Notes: a model not told the origin generated them from the sequence alone. A DNA stretch of 64,000 bases from Gottfriedia luciferensis (GCF_001712755.1 NZ_MDKC01000005.1:84842-148841); one strand, 5' to 3'; positions 1 to 8,690 are shown, numbered from the stretch's first letter. Program-made: numbers and translations.

Positions 1-1
1 A

Positions 2-475
2 GAGGACTTAAAAGGTGATTTTGTAGACACAAGCCGTGATGGATACTTATTATCACAAAACATTAGTGCTTACTCATTAGTAGGTGTAGCTCGTGAAGCA
101 AAACCATTAATGGTTGAAGGCGGAAGCATTGTTACGCTAACTTACTTAGGTGGCGAGCGTGTAATGCAAAACTATAACCTAATGGGTGTATCTAAAGCAG
201 CTCTAGAAGCTTCTGTACGCTATTTAGCAAACGATTTAGGGAAATACAATATTCGCGTAAACTCAATCTCTGCAGGACCAATCCGTACGCTTTCTGCAAA
301 AGGAGTAGGTGACTTTAATACAATCTTAAAAGAGATCGAAGAAAAAGCACCATTACGCAGAAACGTAACACAAGAAGAAGTAGGAGATTCTGCTTTATTC
401 TTATTTAGTGACTTAGCAAGAGGTATTACTGGAGAAAACATTCATGTTGATTCAGGATACCATATAATGGGATAA
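2..475 (+). CDS. fabI: Enoyl-[acyl-carrier-protein] reductase FabI, 3' part
   Basis: Only the C-terminal ~157 residues are in the window; the reading frame is open from base 2, so the gene starts upstream. The product is an NADH-dependent enoyl-ACP reductase of the short-chain dehydrogenase fold, the last step of each fatty-acid elongation cycle. Visible signatures are the active-site pair spaced Y-x6-K in YNLMGVSKAALE, the following NSISAGPIRTLSAKG loop and the C-terminal GENIHVDSGYHIMG. In B. subtilis fabI lies directly upstream of cotO, and here a CotO homologue follows about 2.6 kb downstream on the same strand, so the neighbourhood supports the call. Confidence 0.95.
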   Translation, partial: EDLKGDFVDTSRDGYLLSQNISAYSLVGVAREAKPLMVEGGSIVTLTYLGGERVMQNYNLMGVSKAALEASVRYLANDLGKYNIRVNSISAGPIRTLSAKGVGDFNTILKEIEEKAPLRRNVTQEEVGDSALFLFSDLARGITGENIHVDSGYHIMG

Positions 476-555
476 GAATAGTAAGAACAATAGAAGTCTA
501 AATGGCTTCTATTTTTTTGTGTTGATATTACATACTTAGTCATGGGTAAATTTAA

Positions 556-1003
556 TAACTCATAAGAGGTTCATGAGTAAGTAAAACAGCGAGAATCTGA
601 AACATAATAACTCATAAGAGGTTCATGAGTAAGTAAAACAGCGAGAATCTGAAACATAATAACTCATAAGAGGTTCATGAGTAAGTAAAACAGCGAGAAT
701 CTGAAACTTAGTAACTCATAAGGGGTTCATGAGTAAGTAAAACAGGAGAATCTGAAACATAATAACTCATAAGAGGTTCATGAGTAAGTAAAACAGCGAG
801 AATCTGAAACTTAGTAACTCATAAGAGGTTCATGAGTAAGTAAAACAGCGAGAATCTGAAACTTAGTAACTCATAAGGGGTTCATGAGTAAGTAAAACAG
901 CGAGAATCTGAAACTTAGTAACTCATAAGGGGTTCATGAGTAAGTAAAACAGAAAGAATCTGAAATTTGGTAACTCATAAGGGGTTATAAGTAAGTAAAA
1001 CAG
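556..1003. repeat. Tandem array of ~9 copies of a 52-bp unit
   Basis: Copies begin at about 556, 608, 660, 712, 763, 815, 867, 919 and 971. The spacing is 52 bp except for one 51-bp unit (712), which has lost one base. Each unit carries ACTCAT-9 nt-ATGAGT, able to form a small hairpin, followed by AAGTAAAACAGCGAGAATCTG. Units differ mainly by AGAGG versus AGGGG in the loop and by ACATAA versus ACTTAG at the junction. The last copy is degenerate and truncated. There are in-frame stops in all units, so the array is not coding. It lies between fabI and a convergent spore gene. Confidence 0.95.
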
Positions 1004-1207
1004 CCAAAAAAAGAAAATAATATACTCAAATCAAATTGAAACTGATGTTGCTCACTCATCTTGAGATGCGGTAATAGAATGCAACGAGGCACTCAGCTCA
1101 TGCCCACATCGCCATGAAAAGCGTGCATCCTTCAAAAGAAAATAAGTGTGTTCTTTATATGGGTAAACATTCTGTTGGGGAAATCAACCTGACATTAGTC
1201 AAACAAA
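1004..1207. other. Intergenic stretch after the tandem array
   Basis: No ORF with a ribosome site and no recognisable RNA was seen here. With the array upstream it makes a gene-free stretch of about 800 bp between fabI and the next gene. Confidence 0.5.
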
Positions 1208-1249
1208 AAAAAGTGCTTTCTTATGATGACATAAATAGGCACTTTTTTA
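1208..1249. terminator. Bidirectional hairpin terminator
   Basis: AAAAAAGTGC (1208-1217) pairs with GCACTTTTTT (1240-1249). It can end transcription of the convergent CotB-type gene on the minus strand and of anything entering from fabI. Confidence 0.7.
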
Positions 1250-1282
1250 TTGTAAAATGTGGCATTTTAATTTTATTAATTC

Positions 1283-1948
1283 TTACGGAATAAAAATTGA
1301 TTTTAAGTGACGAAGACCTACTAATTTGCTTTCTCCTCTAGATGTAGTCAACTCTATGAAATTTGAGTCAATAGAACTCAACTTACCTATATATTCGTAA
1401 TTTTCTCCACTGTTCATTACGACTAATTCACCAATCAACTTATTTAATTGAACGTCTAACGTGCGTGCTAGAGGGATATTAGAAGGATTAACAGGTAATA
1501 AATTATTACTTAACATATAAGGGGTCTTTTCAGTGAGATAAGGGGTTAACCACTTTAAATGCTGTAGGGATATATACATGATTTTATAGATCGGTGAATA
1601 GAATACAAAGTAATTATTCATGATGGTTGTAATAAAGCCATGAAAAGAACGATTATTTGAAAGATTAATTTCAACAAAAATCCCTTTGGCAGCAGTTAAG
1701 ACTTTACGTAAAGATAACTCATCTTTTTCGTGTTCTAGTTCTTGTAGGGAGGGAACAACACCAAATGATTCTTCGAGTGTACTTTCACTAAGATTATGAA
1801 TATGAAGTAGTGGAATATAAAGGAAATTTTCACCATTGAAAACAACTAATAAATCATTTCCAACTTCAATTAAGATTCCATCAACATTACTGTTACCAGA
1901 TATTTCAATTGTAACTTGTTTGTTGAGAAAATTTTTGAAACTTGCCAT
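1283..1948 (-). CDS. CotB-type spore coat-associated protein, divergent
   Basis: A 221-residue protein with three related segments that each look like the small beta-barrel (LSM-like) unit seen in CotB: roughly residues 1-55, 80-135 and 165-221. Each begins with a 'hydrophobic-x-V-x-I' strand and ends with a 'Y-I-x-L-x-H-I/L-x-x' strand. The RGGxxxxEG signature of true CotB repeats is replaced by SGNSNVDG, SNNRSFHG and SGENYEYIG, so this is a distant relative. The start has a good ribosome site (AAAGGAG, then 6 nt, then ATG). It lies between fabI and a clearer CotB-like gene on the same strand, so a role in spore coat or exosporium is inferred from context. Orthology to a named coat gene is not certain. 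Confidence 0.6.
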   Translation of the reverse strand: MASFKNFLNKQVTIEISGNSNVDGILIEVGNDLLVVFNGENFLYIPLLHIHNLSESTLEESFGVVPSLQELEHEKDELSLRKVLTAAKGIFVEINLSNNRSFHGFITTIMNNYFVFYSPIYKIMYISLQHLKWLTPYLTEKTPYMLSNNLLPVNPSNIPLARTLDVQLNKLIGELVVMNSGENYEYIGKLSSIDSNFIELTTSRGESKLVGLRHLKSIFIP

Positions 1949-2290
1949 GATTTTCTCCTTTCTTAAAAAGATAAATCATTATGATTCAGACACGTTCATT
2001 TCTGAAAAAGGATTTTCAATTTTATTTATATGGGCATATCGATTAGAATGATAGTTTGTCTAAATAAAATCAATCATTTCATTTAAAGGTTGGCAAGATA
2101 GATAGTGCCTGTCTTATATGAATGAAAAAAGATTATTAAGTTTGAAAACTTTATAGTTGGATCAGTTAGTTCATAACAGCATACTTCCAATGATTTATTG
2201 ATTACCACTCAAAATTAAGTATAGTTTCAAATTACTCTATAAGGGTTTTACATAATTAGAATGGTATCGAGGGTCAAAGTTTTATAAAAA
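1949..2290. other. Gene-free stretch between two CotB-type genes
   Basis: About 340 bp. It should hold the promoter of the downstream minus-strand gene. No RNA gene or convincing ORF was seen. Confidence 0.5.
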
Positions 2291-2320
2291 AAGGGTCGTT
2301 TTATTTCATAAAACGACCTT
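2291..2320 (-). terminator. Hairpin terminator of the CotB-like gene
   Basis: AGGTCGTTTTAT on the minus strand pairs around a TTC-type loop (stem halves about 2292-2304 and 2308-2320), with T-rich sequence following in the minus direction. It lies just below the stop at 2329. Confidence 0.75.
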
Positions 2321-2328
2321 TCTAAACA

Positions 2329-2802
2329 TTATTTTCTTCTTCTTAATGTTTGGCTTGTCGTATTACTTCTTTCGTAAACTTCAAATTTTTCTCCGAAACT
2401 TACACTTTTTACATGATAAGTAGCAAGATACACTAGTTCATCGTTAAAAGAAATTTCTACATAATCATGGTTTGCATCAAGAAGAATACCTTCAACTTTG
2501 TCGTGGCCACCGCGATTAATTTTTACCCATTGTCTAACTTGAGAATTTAATAAGTCTACAAAACTCTCGTTTGGTAATAATTCAATCGTATTGTACATTT
2601 CATCATAAGATAATCTACCTTTTGCAAATGAAGTTACGCTTTTAATATGAGTATAAGGGAAGTAAATTACACCTTCAGCCTCTGTAAAAAGAGCAATATG
2701 TGTTTCATATGCACCAAGTAATAAACCTTCTTTAGATTCATGACCTCCTCGACCAATTCTAACTCCTTTACCTACGAATACTGAGAATAACTCTTTATTC
2801 AC
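2329..2802 (-). CDS. Spore coat protein CotB-like
   Basis: A 157-residue protein with two copies of the CotB unit. The signatures IGRGGHESKEGLLLGA (about residue 16) and INRGGHDKVEGILLDA (about residue 94) match the RGGPExxxG repeats of B. subtilis CotB, and each is followed by a strand ending YTHIKSV or YHVKSV. B. subtilis CotB is much longer and has a Ser/Lys-rich tail; this protein ends shortly after the second repeat with a basic TLRRRK. Start is GTG at 2802 with AAGGAG upstream; an out-of-frame ATGAAAAAGTGA mini-ORF overlaps the start. The role as a structural coat component is inferred from family and neighbours. Confidence 0.8.
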   Translation of the reverse strand: MNKELFSVFVGKGVRIGRGGHESKEGLLLGAYETHIALFTEAEGVIYFPYTHIKSVTSFAKGRLSYDEMYNTIELLPNESFVDLLNSQVRQWVKINRGGHDKVEGILLDANHDYVEISFNDELVYLATYHVKSVSFGEKFEVYERSNTTSQTLRRRK

Positions 2803-3009
2803 TTTTTCATCGCTCCTTGTTTTTTCTGTGCGGTTACAATGTATTTATATGTGCCCTGTCAATTGTTTGTACTAGGATATTTGTCCAATTTAGATGAATA
2901 TGTATAAAATTAGTCAAGTGTTGATGGGCAAATATTTGGTATTTCAATTAAATTTGTAGATTACTTGATTGAGAAAAAAGTAACATGATAAATATTGTCC
3001 GTTCATATA

Positions 3010-3020
3010 ATTTATGAGAG
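3010..3020 (+). promoter_or_regulatory. Possible sigma-K type -10 element upstream of cotO
   Basis: CATATAATTTA lies ~30 bp before the start codon and resembles the CATANNNTA -10 of late mother-cell promoters. The -35 element (AC) is too short to score by eye. Confidence 0.3.
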
Positions 3021-3044
3021 CACACTTACGAGGGAGGAACAACA

Positions 3045-3563
3045 ATGGCAAGAAAAGAGTCTAAAGAGGGTGTAAAGCCATTATTATATATTGCACAGCC
3101 TGATTTTCAAGAAGCCAAGTTGAACGTACAACACTCATATGTGGTCAAAGTAAATAATCAGGATCAAAAACAAAAGGATAAAGAATATGTAGCTTCTAAA
3201 TACGTGGAAGTTGAAGAACTAGATGAATTAGAAGAATTAGAAGAACTGGAAGATGTTGTAGATTTAGATGAACAAGAAGAGCAACAAGAACAAGAAGATC
3301 AAGAAGAACAAGTCGAAGCAGACAATACTTGGATGAAAAAACCATTTAAAGCGATGACGAATGAAGAAAAAGTATTATTTATGATAAATAAGCCTCATTA
3401 TATTCCAAAAGTTGAGTGCCGAATTCGTACAGAAAAAGATTTATATATTGGCTATATTATGGGTTACAACGAAGGAAAGGTTTCAATTAAGGTTTCTTCA
3501 AAAATTAATGATGTTGAATTGGATATTCAAAGTATTGTAAGTATTCAAATGGTAGGTATTTAA
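3045..3563 (+). CDS. cotO: Spore coat morphogenetic protein CotO
   Basis: A 172-residue protein with three parts: a basic N-terminus (residues 1-15, ending in PLLYIAQPDF), a long acidic run rich in Glu, Gln and Leu (about 55-92), and a C-terminal ~60-residue domain beginning FKAMTNEEKVLFMINKPHYIP. That PHYIPKVECRI-type segment and the final beta-rich tail are typical of CotO. In B. subtilis cotO directly follows fabI and precedes cotZ, which is the order here apart from the inserted CotB-type genes. CotO controls late coat assembly. Strong ribosome site (GAGGGAGG). A shared terminator separates it from the convergent cotZ-like gene. Confidence 0.8.
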   Translation: MARKESKEGVKPLLYIAQPDFQEAKLNVQHSYVVKVNNQDQKQKDKEYVASKYVEVEELDELEELEELEDVVDLDEQEEQQEQEDQEEQVEADNTWMKKPFKAMTNEEKVLFMINKPHYIPKVECRIRTEKDLYIGYIMGYNEGKVSIKVSSKINDVELDIQSIVSIQMVGI

Positions 3564-3574
3564 CGCGTTAAAAA

Positions 3575-3600
3575 GGTGGTAGATACATGATCTACCACCC
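3575..3600. terminator. Bidirectional terminator between cotO and cotZ-like gene
   Basis: A perfect 10-bp stem, GGTGGTAGAT (3575-3584) with ATCTACCACC (3590-3599) and a 5-nt loop, followed by T-rich sequence on the plus strand and A-rich sequence before it. Confidence 0.9.
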
Positions 3601-3624
3601 ATAGTTTTTTAGTTTACATTAAAC

Positions 3625-4173
3625 TTACAGATTTGTAACGTGTACGTCACGTAGGCATTGGATTGCACAGAAGCAATCTAGGTCAACTGTTACACAAGTG
3701 TTTGATGCTACAAACATGTCAGAGTCTACTAATTCGCAGAAAGTATTTTGGTTGTTGTTTTTGTTGTCTTTGTTGTCTTTGTTGTTTACTGGAATTAATG
3801 CTCTTAACACTGCACAGCAATCTTCATCTACACTTTCAACACGGAAAACAACTGTATCTTGGCAATTGTTCATTTGACCGTTTTTGTTGTTGTTGTTGTT
3901 GTTATCATTGCCATCACGATTTTGTGCCATCATCATCATATTATTATGATTAAATGCTGGTACTCTAAATAATTCACCGTTTGCTAAATACAATAGGAAA
4001 GGGCGAGTATTTGCAAGTGGTACATTAGGGTTAGCACCTAAGAATGGAACGTCACAACCTGTTGGGCAAGTGTTTGTTGCGCAATCTTGTAGATCATTTA
4101 TGAATTTTACAACGTCACATACGCAATGGTTTCTTTTTTTGTCGTGGTTGTCTTTGCAACTCATCATTTTCAC
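3625..4173 (-). CDS. cotZ: Cysteine-rich spore coat protein, CotY/CotZ/ExsY family
   Basis: A 182-residue protein rich in cysteine. The N-terminal CDVVKFINDLQDCATNTCPTGCD and the C-terminal CVTVDLDCFCAIQCLRDV are hallmarks of the CotY/CotZ/ExsY family, which form disulfide-linked lattices in the outer coat or exosporium. Two asparagine-rich inserts interrupt the family scaffold: about residues 88-102 (includes a run of six Asn) and about 130-142 (NKDNKDNKNNNQN). They are encoded by TTG/TGT-rich simple repeats that look prone to slippage. The family members are hard to separate; the symbol is chosen because it neighbours cotO. Ribosome site AAGGAG precedes ATG at 4173. Confidence 0.85.
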   Translation of the reverse strand: MKMMSCKDNHDKKRNHCVCDVVKFINDLQDCATNTCPTGCDVPFLGANPNVPLANTRPFLLYLANGELFRVPAFNHNNMMMMAQNRDGNDNNNNNNKNGQMNNCQDTVVFRVESVDEDCCAVLRALIPVNNKDNKDNKNNNQNTFCELVDSDMFVASNTCVTVDLDCFCAIQCLRDVHVTNL

Positions 4174-4421
4174 TCCTTATCACTTTAGATGGATATTACA
4201 TTACTATGATATTAAGCAGGCGAAAAACGGTTACTGAAGATTTTTGCTTTTTTAGATAAATGGGCTTAGGAGCAAAGTAGTACAGTTTAAGCAGGAAAGA
4301 CAAAGAAGAGCTTAGATCTGTAATATGTAAATAGGGAGAGAAATAAGAAAAGGGGAGGAGAAGGGTTGGAAGGGATTAGAGGAGCATAAATGTAGGGTAA
4401 GGAAGTGAGATTATTTACCCA

Positions 4422-4805
4422 TTGCATCCATATCCCTTGTCCTGCGTACTTAACATGGATATAAGTTGGTTGTTGCTATTCATCTTAATTTTGGCAAGCT
4501 TTCGATTGACTCGTTTAGTAGTTCACGATAAAATAACAGCTTTTCTAAGAAGGCCTTTTATTGATGAAATAACGCTTGAAGAGAATGGGATGCCAGTTAC
4601 TTATACAAAGATTAAAGGAAGTGGAATCCAATACTTTTTTGGTGAGCTATTAAGTTGTACTTGGTGTAGTGGAATTTGGTGTACAGCGTTATTACTATTA
4701 ATATATGTGTTCTTTCCATATGTGGGTGAGTTCATCATCATTTTGTTAGCTATTGCAGGGGCAGCTGGCGTAATAGAAACGATTGTTAATAGACTGAATT
4801 CATAA
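4422..4805 (+). CDS. yjcA: YjcA-like DUF1360 membrane protein
   Basis: Up to 127 residues with two hydrophobic helices (about residues 14-30 and 85-118) and the DUF1360 signature: ASFRLTRLVVHDKIT, then FFGELLSCTWCSGIWCTALL. Members are short membrane proteins frequent in spore formers; the biochemical role is unknown. In B. subtilis yjcA follows the cot cluster, as here. The start is uncertain: TTG at 4422 has a purine-rich sequence (AAGGAAGTGAG) rather far upstream, and the internal ATG at 4455 has no clear ribosome site. Confidence 0.8.
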   Translation: MHPYPLSCVLNMDISWLLLFILILASFRLTRLVVHDKITAFLRRPFIDEITLEENGMPVTYTKIKGSGIQYFFGELLSCTWCSGIWCTALLLLIYVFFPYVGEFIIILLAIAGAAGVIETIVNRLNS

Positions 4806-4873
4806 TTTTAGGTAGAACGATTGAAAATTCCTTTCATATACTATTGTGAATAGACTTAATTAGGAGGGAAGAT

Positions 4874-5071
4874 ATGTACAATCAAGGTCAGGGTCAAATG
4901 ACTCCTTTTCAATGGCAACAACTCCAACAACAACAGCAGTACCAAATGCAGCAACAACAAATGCAGCAACAAATGAATCAAGCGAACTATAACCCTTATT
5001 ACCAAGGAGCTCCGGCAGGCTACGTGAAAAAATCAGGTTGTGGCTGTGGCAGTAGAACAACTAGACGATAA
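4874..5071 (+). CDS. Small Gln/Met-rich protein with cysteine tail
   Basis: A 65-residue protein. Residues 14-40 are nearly all Gln, Met and Asn (QQLQQQQQYQMQQQQMQQQM), followed by a Tyr/Pro segment and a CGCG tail ending GSRTTRR. Ribosome site TAGGAGGGAAG is excellent, so the ORF is probably real. No family recognised. The composition (low-complexity Gln plus paired Cys) and position in a coat-gene cluster suggest a small spore structural protein; this is inference. Confidence 0.6.
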   Translation: MYNQGQGQMTPFQWQQLQQQQQYQMQQQQMQQQMNQANYNPYYQGAPAGYVKKSGCGCGSRTTRR

Positions 5072-5081
5072 TCCATAAAAA

Positions 5082-5106
5082 AAGGTGAGCATATTTTGCT
5101 CACCTT
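5082..5106. terminator. Bidirectional terminator
   Basis: AAGGTGAGCA (5082-5091) and TGCTCACCTT (5097-5106) form a perfect 10-bp stem with A-run before and T-run after. Shared by the small Gln-rich gene and the convergent helicase gene. Confidence 0.9.
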
Positions 5107-5135
5107 AATTTTTTATACAAGAAAGTTGTTCAATC

Positions 5136-7427
5136 TCATTTCTTATTAATAAAACGTCGAATTAGTCTTGATGTATTAGCTTTTTTTCCTCTTCTTTTTT
5201 GAAGAATCGATAAGTATAATAGCTTTCTAGCTCTTGTACATGCCACATAAAGAAGGCGACGTTCTTCTTCTAGTTGATCTAAGTTACCATTTTTTAAGGA
5301 TTCTAAAGCATAATCATGAGGGAATCCTCCGTCTACAACCCCTAGAATATAGACATAATCATATTCTAATCCCTTTGAACGGTGAGCTGTTAAAAGCGAA
5401 ATATTACCTTGTGATGATTGATTTTTTTTCTGCTTATATTCTTTAAATTTAGCAGAAATATGAAATGCGTGTTCAATAAACTCTCGAATTGATTTGAAAT
5501 TTTTGCTTACGACCTTCAAATCTCTCAAATCATCAGAAGGTCGTTCGATTTTATTAGACTCATTTCCACGCTTTTTAATATAGTCCATAAATGCTGGACT
5601 TTCTTCAATTCGCTCAATTGCTTCTAAAGGAGATGCGTGTTTTAAATAACGTAAAATCTTGATCAGGTTTTCAATTTTTTTAATTTGAAATGGTGCTGCA
5701 CTTTTAATCGTGGTGAATGCTTCTAAGAAAGATAGATTTTGCAATACACTATTCATTTTTGCATCTTGAAATGCTTGTTGTTTTAGGAAAAAGACCGGTA
5801 ATATTTCTTTCAATGCTGCTTGGTGGTCCTCATCACCTATTAATAGTAAGAAAGAAATCATTTTTCGAATAATAGGTCGATCATAAAATGAATCACCATC
5901 TTGGTCGATTGTAAAAGGCAAGCTTGTTCCAATTAATCGCTCAAAAACAGCCCTTGATGCAGTATTTGTGCGATACAAAATAGCAAATTGTCCTGGATTT
6001 GCACCGTTATTAATTTTTTCTTTCATATCATTAATAATCATCGTTGCTTCTTCCTCTTCATCGTATGGAAAGAAGAAAGAAGGTACTTGATCGTAGTCAT
6101 ATTGAGCATGCATTGATTTTACAAAACGGTTTTTATTTGGCTTAATGACTTCGTTTGCCAATGATACAATCCCGTGGGTGGAACGATAATTTTCACTTAA
6201 ATGATAAATTGTAGATCCTTGGAAATGTTCTTTAAAGTCTAATATAAACCTGGGGTCACTTCCCCTAAACGCATAAATTGACTGGTCATCATCCCCAACA
6301 GCCGTAATATTTTCTGTATGTTGAAAAAGGATTTTGAGAATATTGAATTGGATTTTATTAATATCTTGGAACTCATCCACTAATAAACACTTAAATCGAT
6401 TTTGATAATGTAAAAGTAATTCATTATTTTCATTTAGCATTTCAAAGCAACCAAGTAACATATCGTCAAAATCAAATTGCCCGTTTTGCTTTTTTAATGA
6501 TTCATAGCCTTCATAAAGAGAAGCGACCTGTTCTTCCCAAGCATCTTTTGATCGAATCTCATGTGGATAAACACATGAGTTCTTCCATAAGCCAATTTGT
6601 TGAATGGCTTGGTCGTATGCAAATGACTTTTCATCAATTTCAAGTCGTCGACCAATTTGCTTTAACATGATCTCCTTTTGAAAATCCGATTTAATTAAAC
6701 GGCTTGAATCCCATTTTGCACGATCAAATCGTAAAAGCATTTTATAGAAAATGCTATGGAAGGTACCAATTTCCATCTGTTGAATAGGGTAACCTAGACC
6801 TTTCATTCTTTCTTTCATTTCTGCAGATGCTTTTGACGTGAATGTTACAAGCATCATTTCATGAGGAAGTATACCGCTATTCATTAAATGCATTGCTCGA
6901 GTTGTTATGACTCGTGTTTTACCACTTCCGGCTCCAGCAAGTACAAGTAAAGGTGAACCGATATGTGTAACAGCATTCCATTGTTGAGAATCTAATGAAA
7001 TTTGATTGATCACAAATTGATCCGTCTTTTGTTCATTTATTTTATATGGTGGAATATTGTAAAAAGGTAGTCTGTTAATAAATTGATTTTCATCTGTTTT
7101 TTCGATTGTAGCTGTATTTGAAATTGAACGCTTAGTAGGTAGTTTAATAATACGATCAGTATTTTCCGTAGTAGAAGGATTATTTTCAAATCTAGCAACC
7201 ATTTCTTGCTCCAACTCTACGTTATGATTCATACATGCTAGATTTTGCTCTTTGTTTATATGATAAAAATGAGGAATATCATAAATAGTTAATGTGAAAT
7301 TTAAGTTTTGATGGCAATTAACACATTTAACTTCCCCGCGAATACTGGCTTGATATATTTCCTCATATCTTGATCGAGGGAATTCTGGTAAATAGATTGA
7401 TTGATTTTGATAGTTTGCAATTTTCAT
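5136..7427 (-). CDS. yjcD: UvrD/PcrA-like superfamily 1 DNA helicase, YjcD type
   Basis: A 763-residue ATP-dependent 3'-5' DNA helicase. The helicase core starts near residue 145 with the Q-motif region SLDSQQWNAV, then Walker A LAGAGSGKT (about 160), TFTSKASAEMKERM (motif Ia), LLVDEFQDINKIQ (motif II), GDDDQSIYAFRG (motif III), LSENYRS (motif IV), LLTAHRSKGLEYDYVYI (motif V) and EERRLLYVACTRARKLL (motif VI). The first ~130 residues are not part of the core and contain CVNCHQNLNF and a later Cys-x-x-His pair, a possible zinc-binding accessory domain. Length agrees with B. subtilis YjcD as I recall it. Probably single-gene transcription. Confidence 0.9.
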   Translation of the reverse strand: MKIANYQNQSIYLPEFPRSRYEEIYQASIRGEVKCVNCHQNLNFTLTIYDIPHFYHINKEQNLACMNHNVELEQEMVARFENNPSTTENTDRIIKLPTKRSISNTATIEKTDENQFINRLPFYNIPPYKINEQKTDQFVINQISLDSQQWNAVTHIGSPLLVLAGAGSGKTRVITTRAMHLMNSGILPHEMMLVTFTSKASAEMKERMKGLGYPIQQMEIGTFHSIFYKMLLRFDRAKWDSSRLIKSDFQKEIMLKQIGRRLEIDEKSFAYDQAIQQIGLWKNSCVYPHEIRSKDAWEEQVASLYEGYESLKKQNGQFDFDDMLLGCFEMLNENNELLLHYQNRFKCLLVDEFQDINKIQFNILKILFQHTENITAVGDDDQSIYAFRGSDPRFILDFKEHFQGSTIYHLSENYRSTHGIVSLANEVIKPNKNRFVKSMHAQYDYDQVPSFFFPYDEEEEATMIINDMKEKINNGANPGQFAILYRTNTASRAVFERLIGTSLPFTIDQDGDSFYDRPIIRKMISFLLLIGDEDHQAALKEILPVFFLKQQAFQDAKMNSVLQNLSFLEAFTTIKSAAPFQIKKIENLIKILRYLKHASPLEAIERIEESPAFMDYIKKRGNESNKIERPSDDLRDLKVVSKNFKSIREFIEHAFHISAKFKEYKQKKNQSSQGNISLLTAHRSKGLEYDYVYILGVVDGGFPHDYALESLKNGNLDQLEEERRLLYVACTRARKLLYLSILQKRRGKKANTSRLIRRFINKK

Positions 7428-7595
7428 TATTTTCCCCCTTAAAATTAAAGCAGACTCATCTATGTTACCAAAAAGATTTGTGTACGAAAAGTGAATTTTA
7501 ATGGGAAAAAAGTATCTTTTGATATGTATCGAACTAAATACATTAGTAAGACCGTTGTTTGTTTCATAGCCACGAGTATATTAAAGCCCCATGAA

Positions 7596-7625
7596 AAAAC
7601 TATGATTCAATTGAATCATAGTTTT
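7596..7625 (-). terminator. Perfect 30-bp palindrome, terminator of yjcF-yjcG
   Basis: AAAACTATGATTCAA and its exact complement TTGAATCATAGTTTT are adjacent. It lies 9 bp below the stop of yjcF on the minus strand. Confidence 0.75.
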
Positions 7626-7633
7626 AAGTGTGT

Positions 7634-8065
7634 TTAATTTAATTTTAGTTTCATTTCTGCGTGTGGAATGCCAGCTTCAAAAAATATTTCGGAAGAGATT
7701 TTATAACCTAATTTTTCATAAAAAGGAATTGCAGATTCTTGTGCGTGTAGGACTAATTGATCTAATCCTTTTTCCTTTGCAGTTTTATGAATTAAGTACA
7801 TAATTTCATTCCCAATTTTTTTTCCTCGATAGCTACTTAACACACAGATTCGCTGAACTTTTCCAGTCGATTCGATTAATCTAAGTCGACCTGCAGCAAT
7901 CGGTTGTTCTCCATCGTATGAAACAAAATGTATACATTCTTCGTCAAGGCCATCAAACTCTAATTCTCTAGAAATTTGTTGTTCCTCTACAAAAACTTCT
8001 ACTCTTACTTTAAGAGCGTCTTGTATACTTTCGTCTGTTGCTGCTACTATAGTGCGAATGCTCAT
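7634..8065 (-). CDS. yjcF: GNAT-family N-acetyltransferase YjcF
   Basis: A 143-residue single-domain acetyltransferase. The acetyl-CoA-binding segment reads VQRICVLSSYRGKKIGNEIM (about residues 69-88), followed by LHAQESAIPFYEKLGYK, the conserved fourth motif. The N-terminal ALKVRVEVFVEEQQIS is typical of the ElaA/YjcF subgroup. Substrate unknown. Its ATG overlaps the stop of the upstream yjcG by 4 bp (ATGA), so the two are co-translated, the same order as in B. subtilis. Confidence 0.88.
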   Translation of the reverse strand: MSIRTIVAATDESIQDALKVRVEVFVEEQQISRELEFDGLDEECIHFVSYDGEQPIAAGRLRLIESTGKVQRICVLSSYRGKKIGNEIMYLIHKTAKEKGLDQLVLHAQESAIPFYEKLGYKISSEIFFEAGIPHAEMKLKLN

Positions 8066-8577
8066 TTTTTTGCTCCTAATTTAAATGTTTCATATACTTC
8101 CCAAGCACCGTTTTCTAATTGGTAAACTAATTTAAAGTTATCTACTACTTCATTGTAACTAAATTGAATCATGCGTAACTGGCCTAGAATATCAGCAAAT
8201 TCAGCATCTTGTAATTGCTGACCAATTGTAATATGCGGTACGAATGCATAATCTTTTGTTTCTGGGAAAGCGCCAGTGTGCATTTTTTCATGAAGCTCTT
8301 TCAATGCTTCAACAGGTGTAACTTTTAAATAAATGACATTATTAACTGGTGCAAAAGAACTTACTTTATTAATTTCCAATTCAAATGGTTCAATTTGACT
8401 CGCAATTTCATTTAATTGTGAAATAATATTTGGAAGTTGATCTTCACTTAGTTCGAATCCACTTCTTAATGTAACATGAGGAGAGATTAACGTATACGCT
8501 GGATCAAAACGTTTTCTATACTCATTAGCCTTTTCTTGAACGAAATTAGATGGGAAAAAAACAACGCCACATTTCAT
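8062..8577 (-). CDS. yjcG: 2H phosphoesterase superfamily protein YjcG
   Basis: A 171-residue protein with the two H-x-T/I-x motifs of the 2H (2'-5' RNA ligase/cyclic phosphodiesterase) fold: SPHVTLRSG (about residue 34) and VPHITIGQQ (about residue 115). These histidines would act on 2',3'-cyclic phosphate or 2'-5' linked substrates; the actual substrate is unknown. First gene of a two-gene operon with yjcF (4-bp overlap). Strong ribosome site GGAGGT before ATG at 8577. Confidence 0.9.
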   Translation of the reverse strand: MKCGVVFFPSNFVQEKANEYRKRFDPAYTLISPHVTLRSGFELSEDQLPNIISQLNEIASQIEPFELEINKVSSFAPVNNVIYLKVTPVEALKELHEKMHTGAFPETKDYAFVPHITIGQQLQDAEFADILGQLRMIQFSYNEVVDNFKLVYQLENGAWEVYETFKLGAKK

Positions 8578-8690
8578 AAAAATTACCTCCTGTTTGCGAT
8601 ACTTTATATTTTAATTTGAAAAAATTAACGAAAGAAAAATAACTAATTTTAATTATACCAAATTTTTTGAAAATCGCTAAGTTTCACGAA

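Noticed and set aside
556..1003. CRISPR array
   Set aside because: Copies are contiguous 52-bp tandem units with no variable spacers, and no cas genes are present.
3663..3953. A 96-codon plus-strand ORF rich in Cys and Leu opposite the coat gene
   Set aside because: It is the complement of the cysteine- and Asn-rich coat gene; low-complexity repeats keep the other strand open. No ribosome site.
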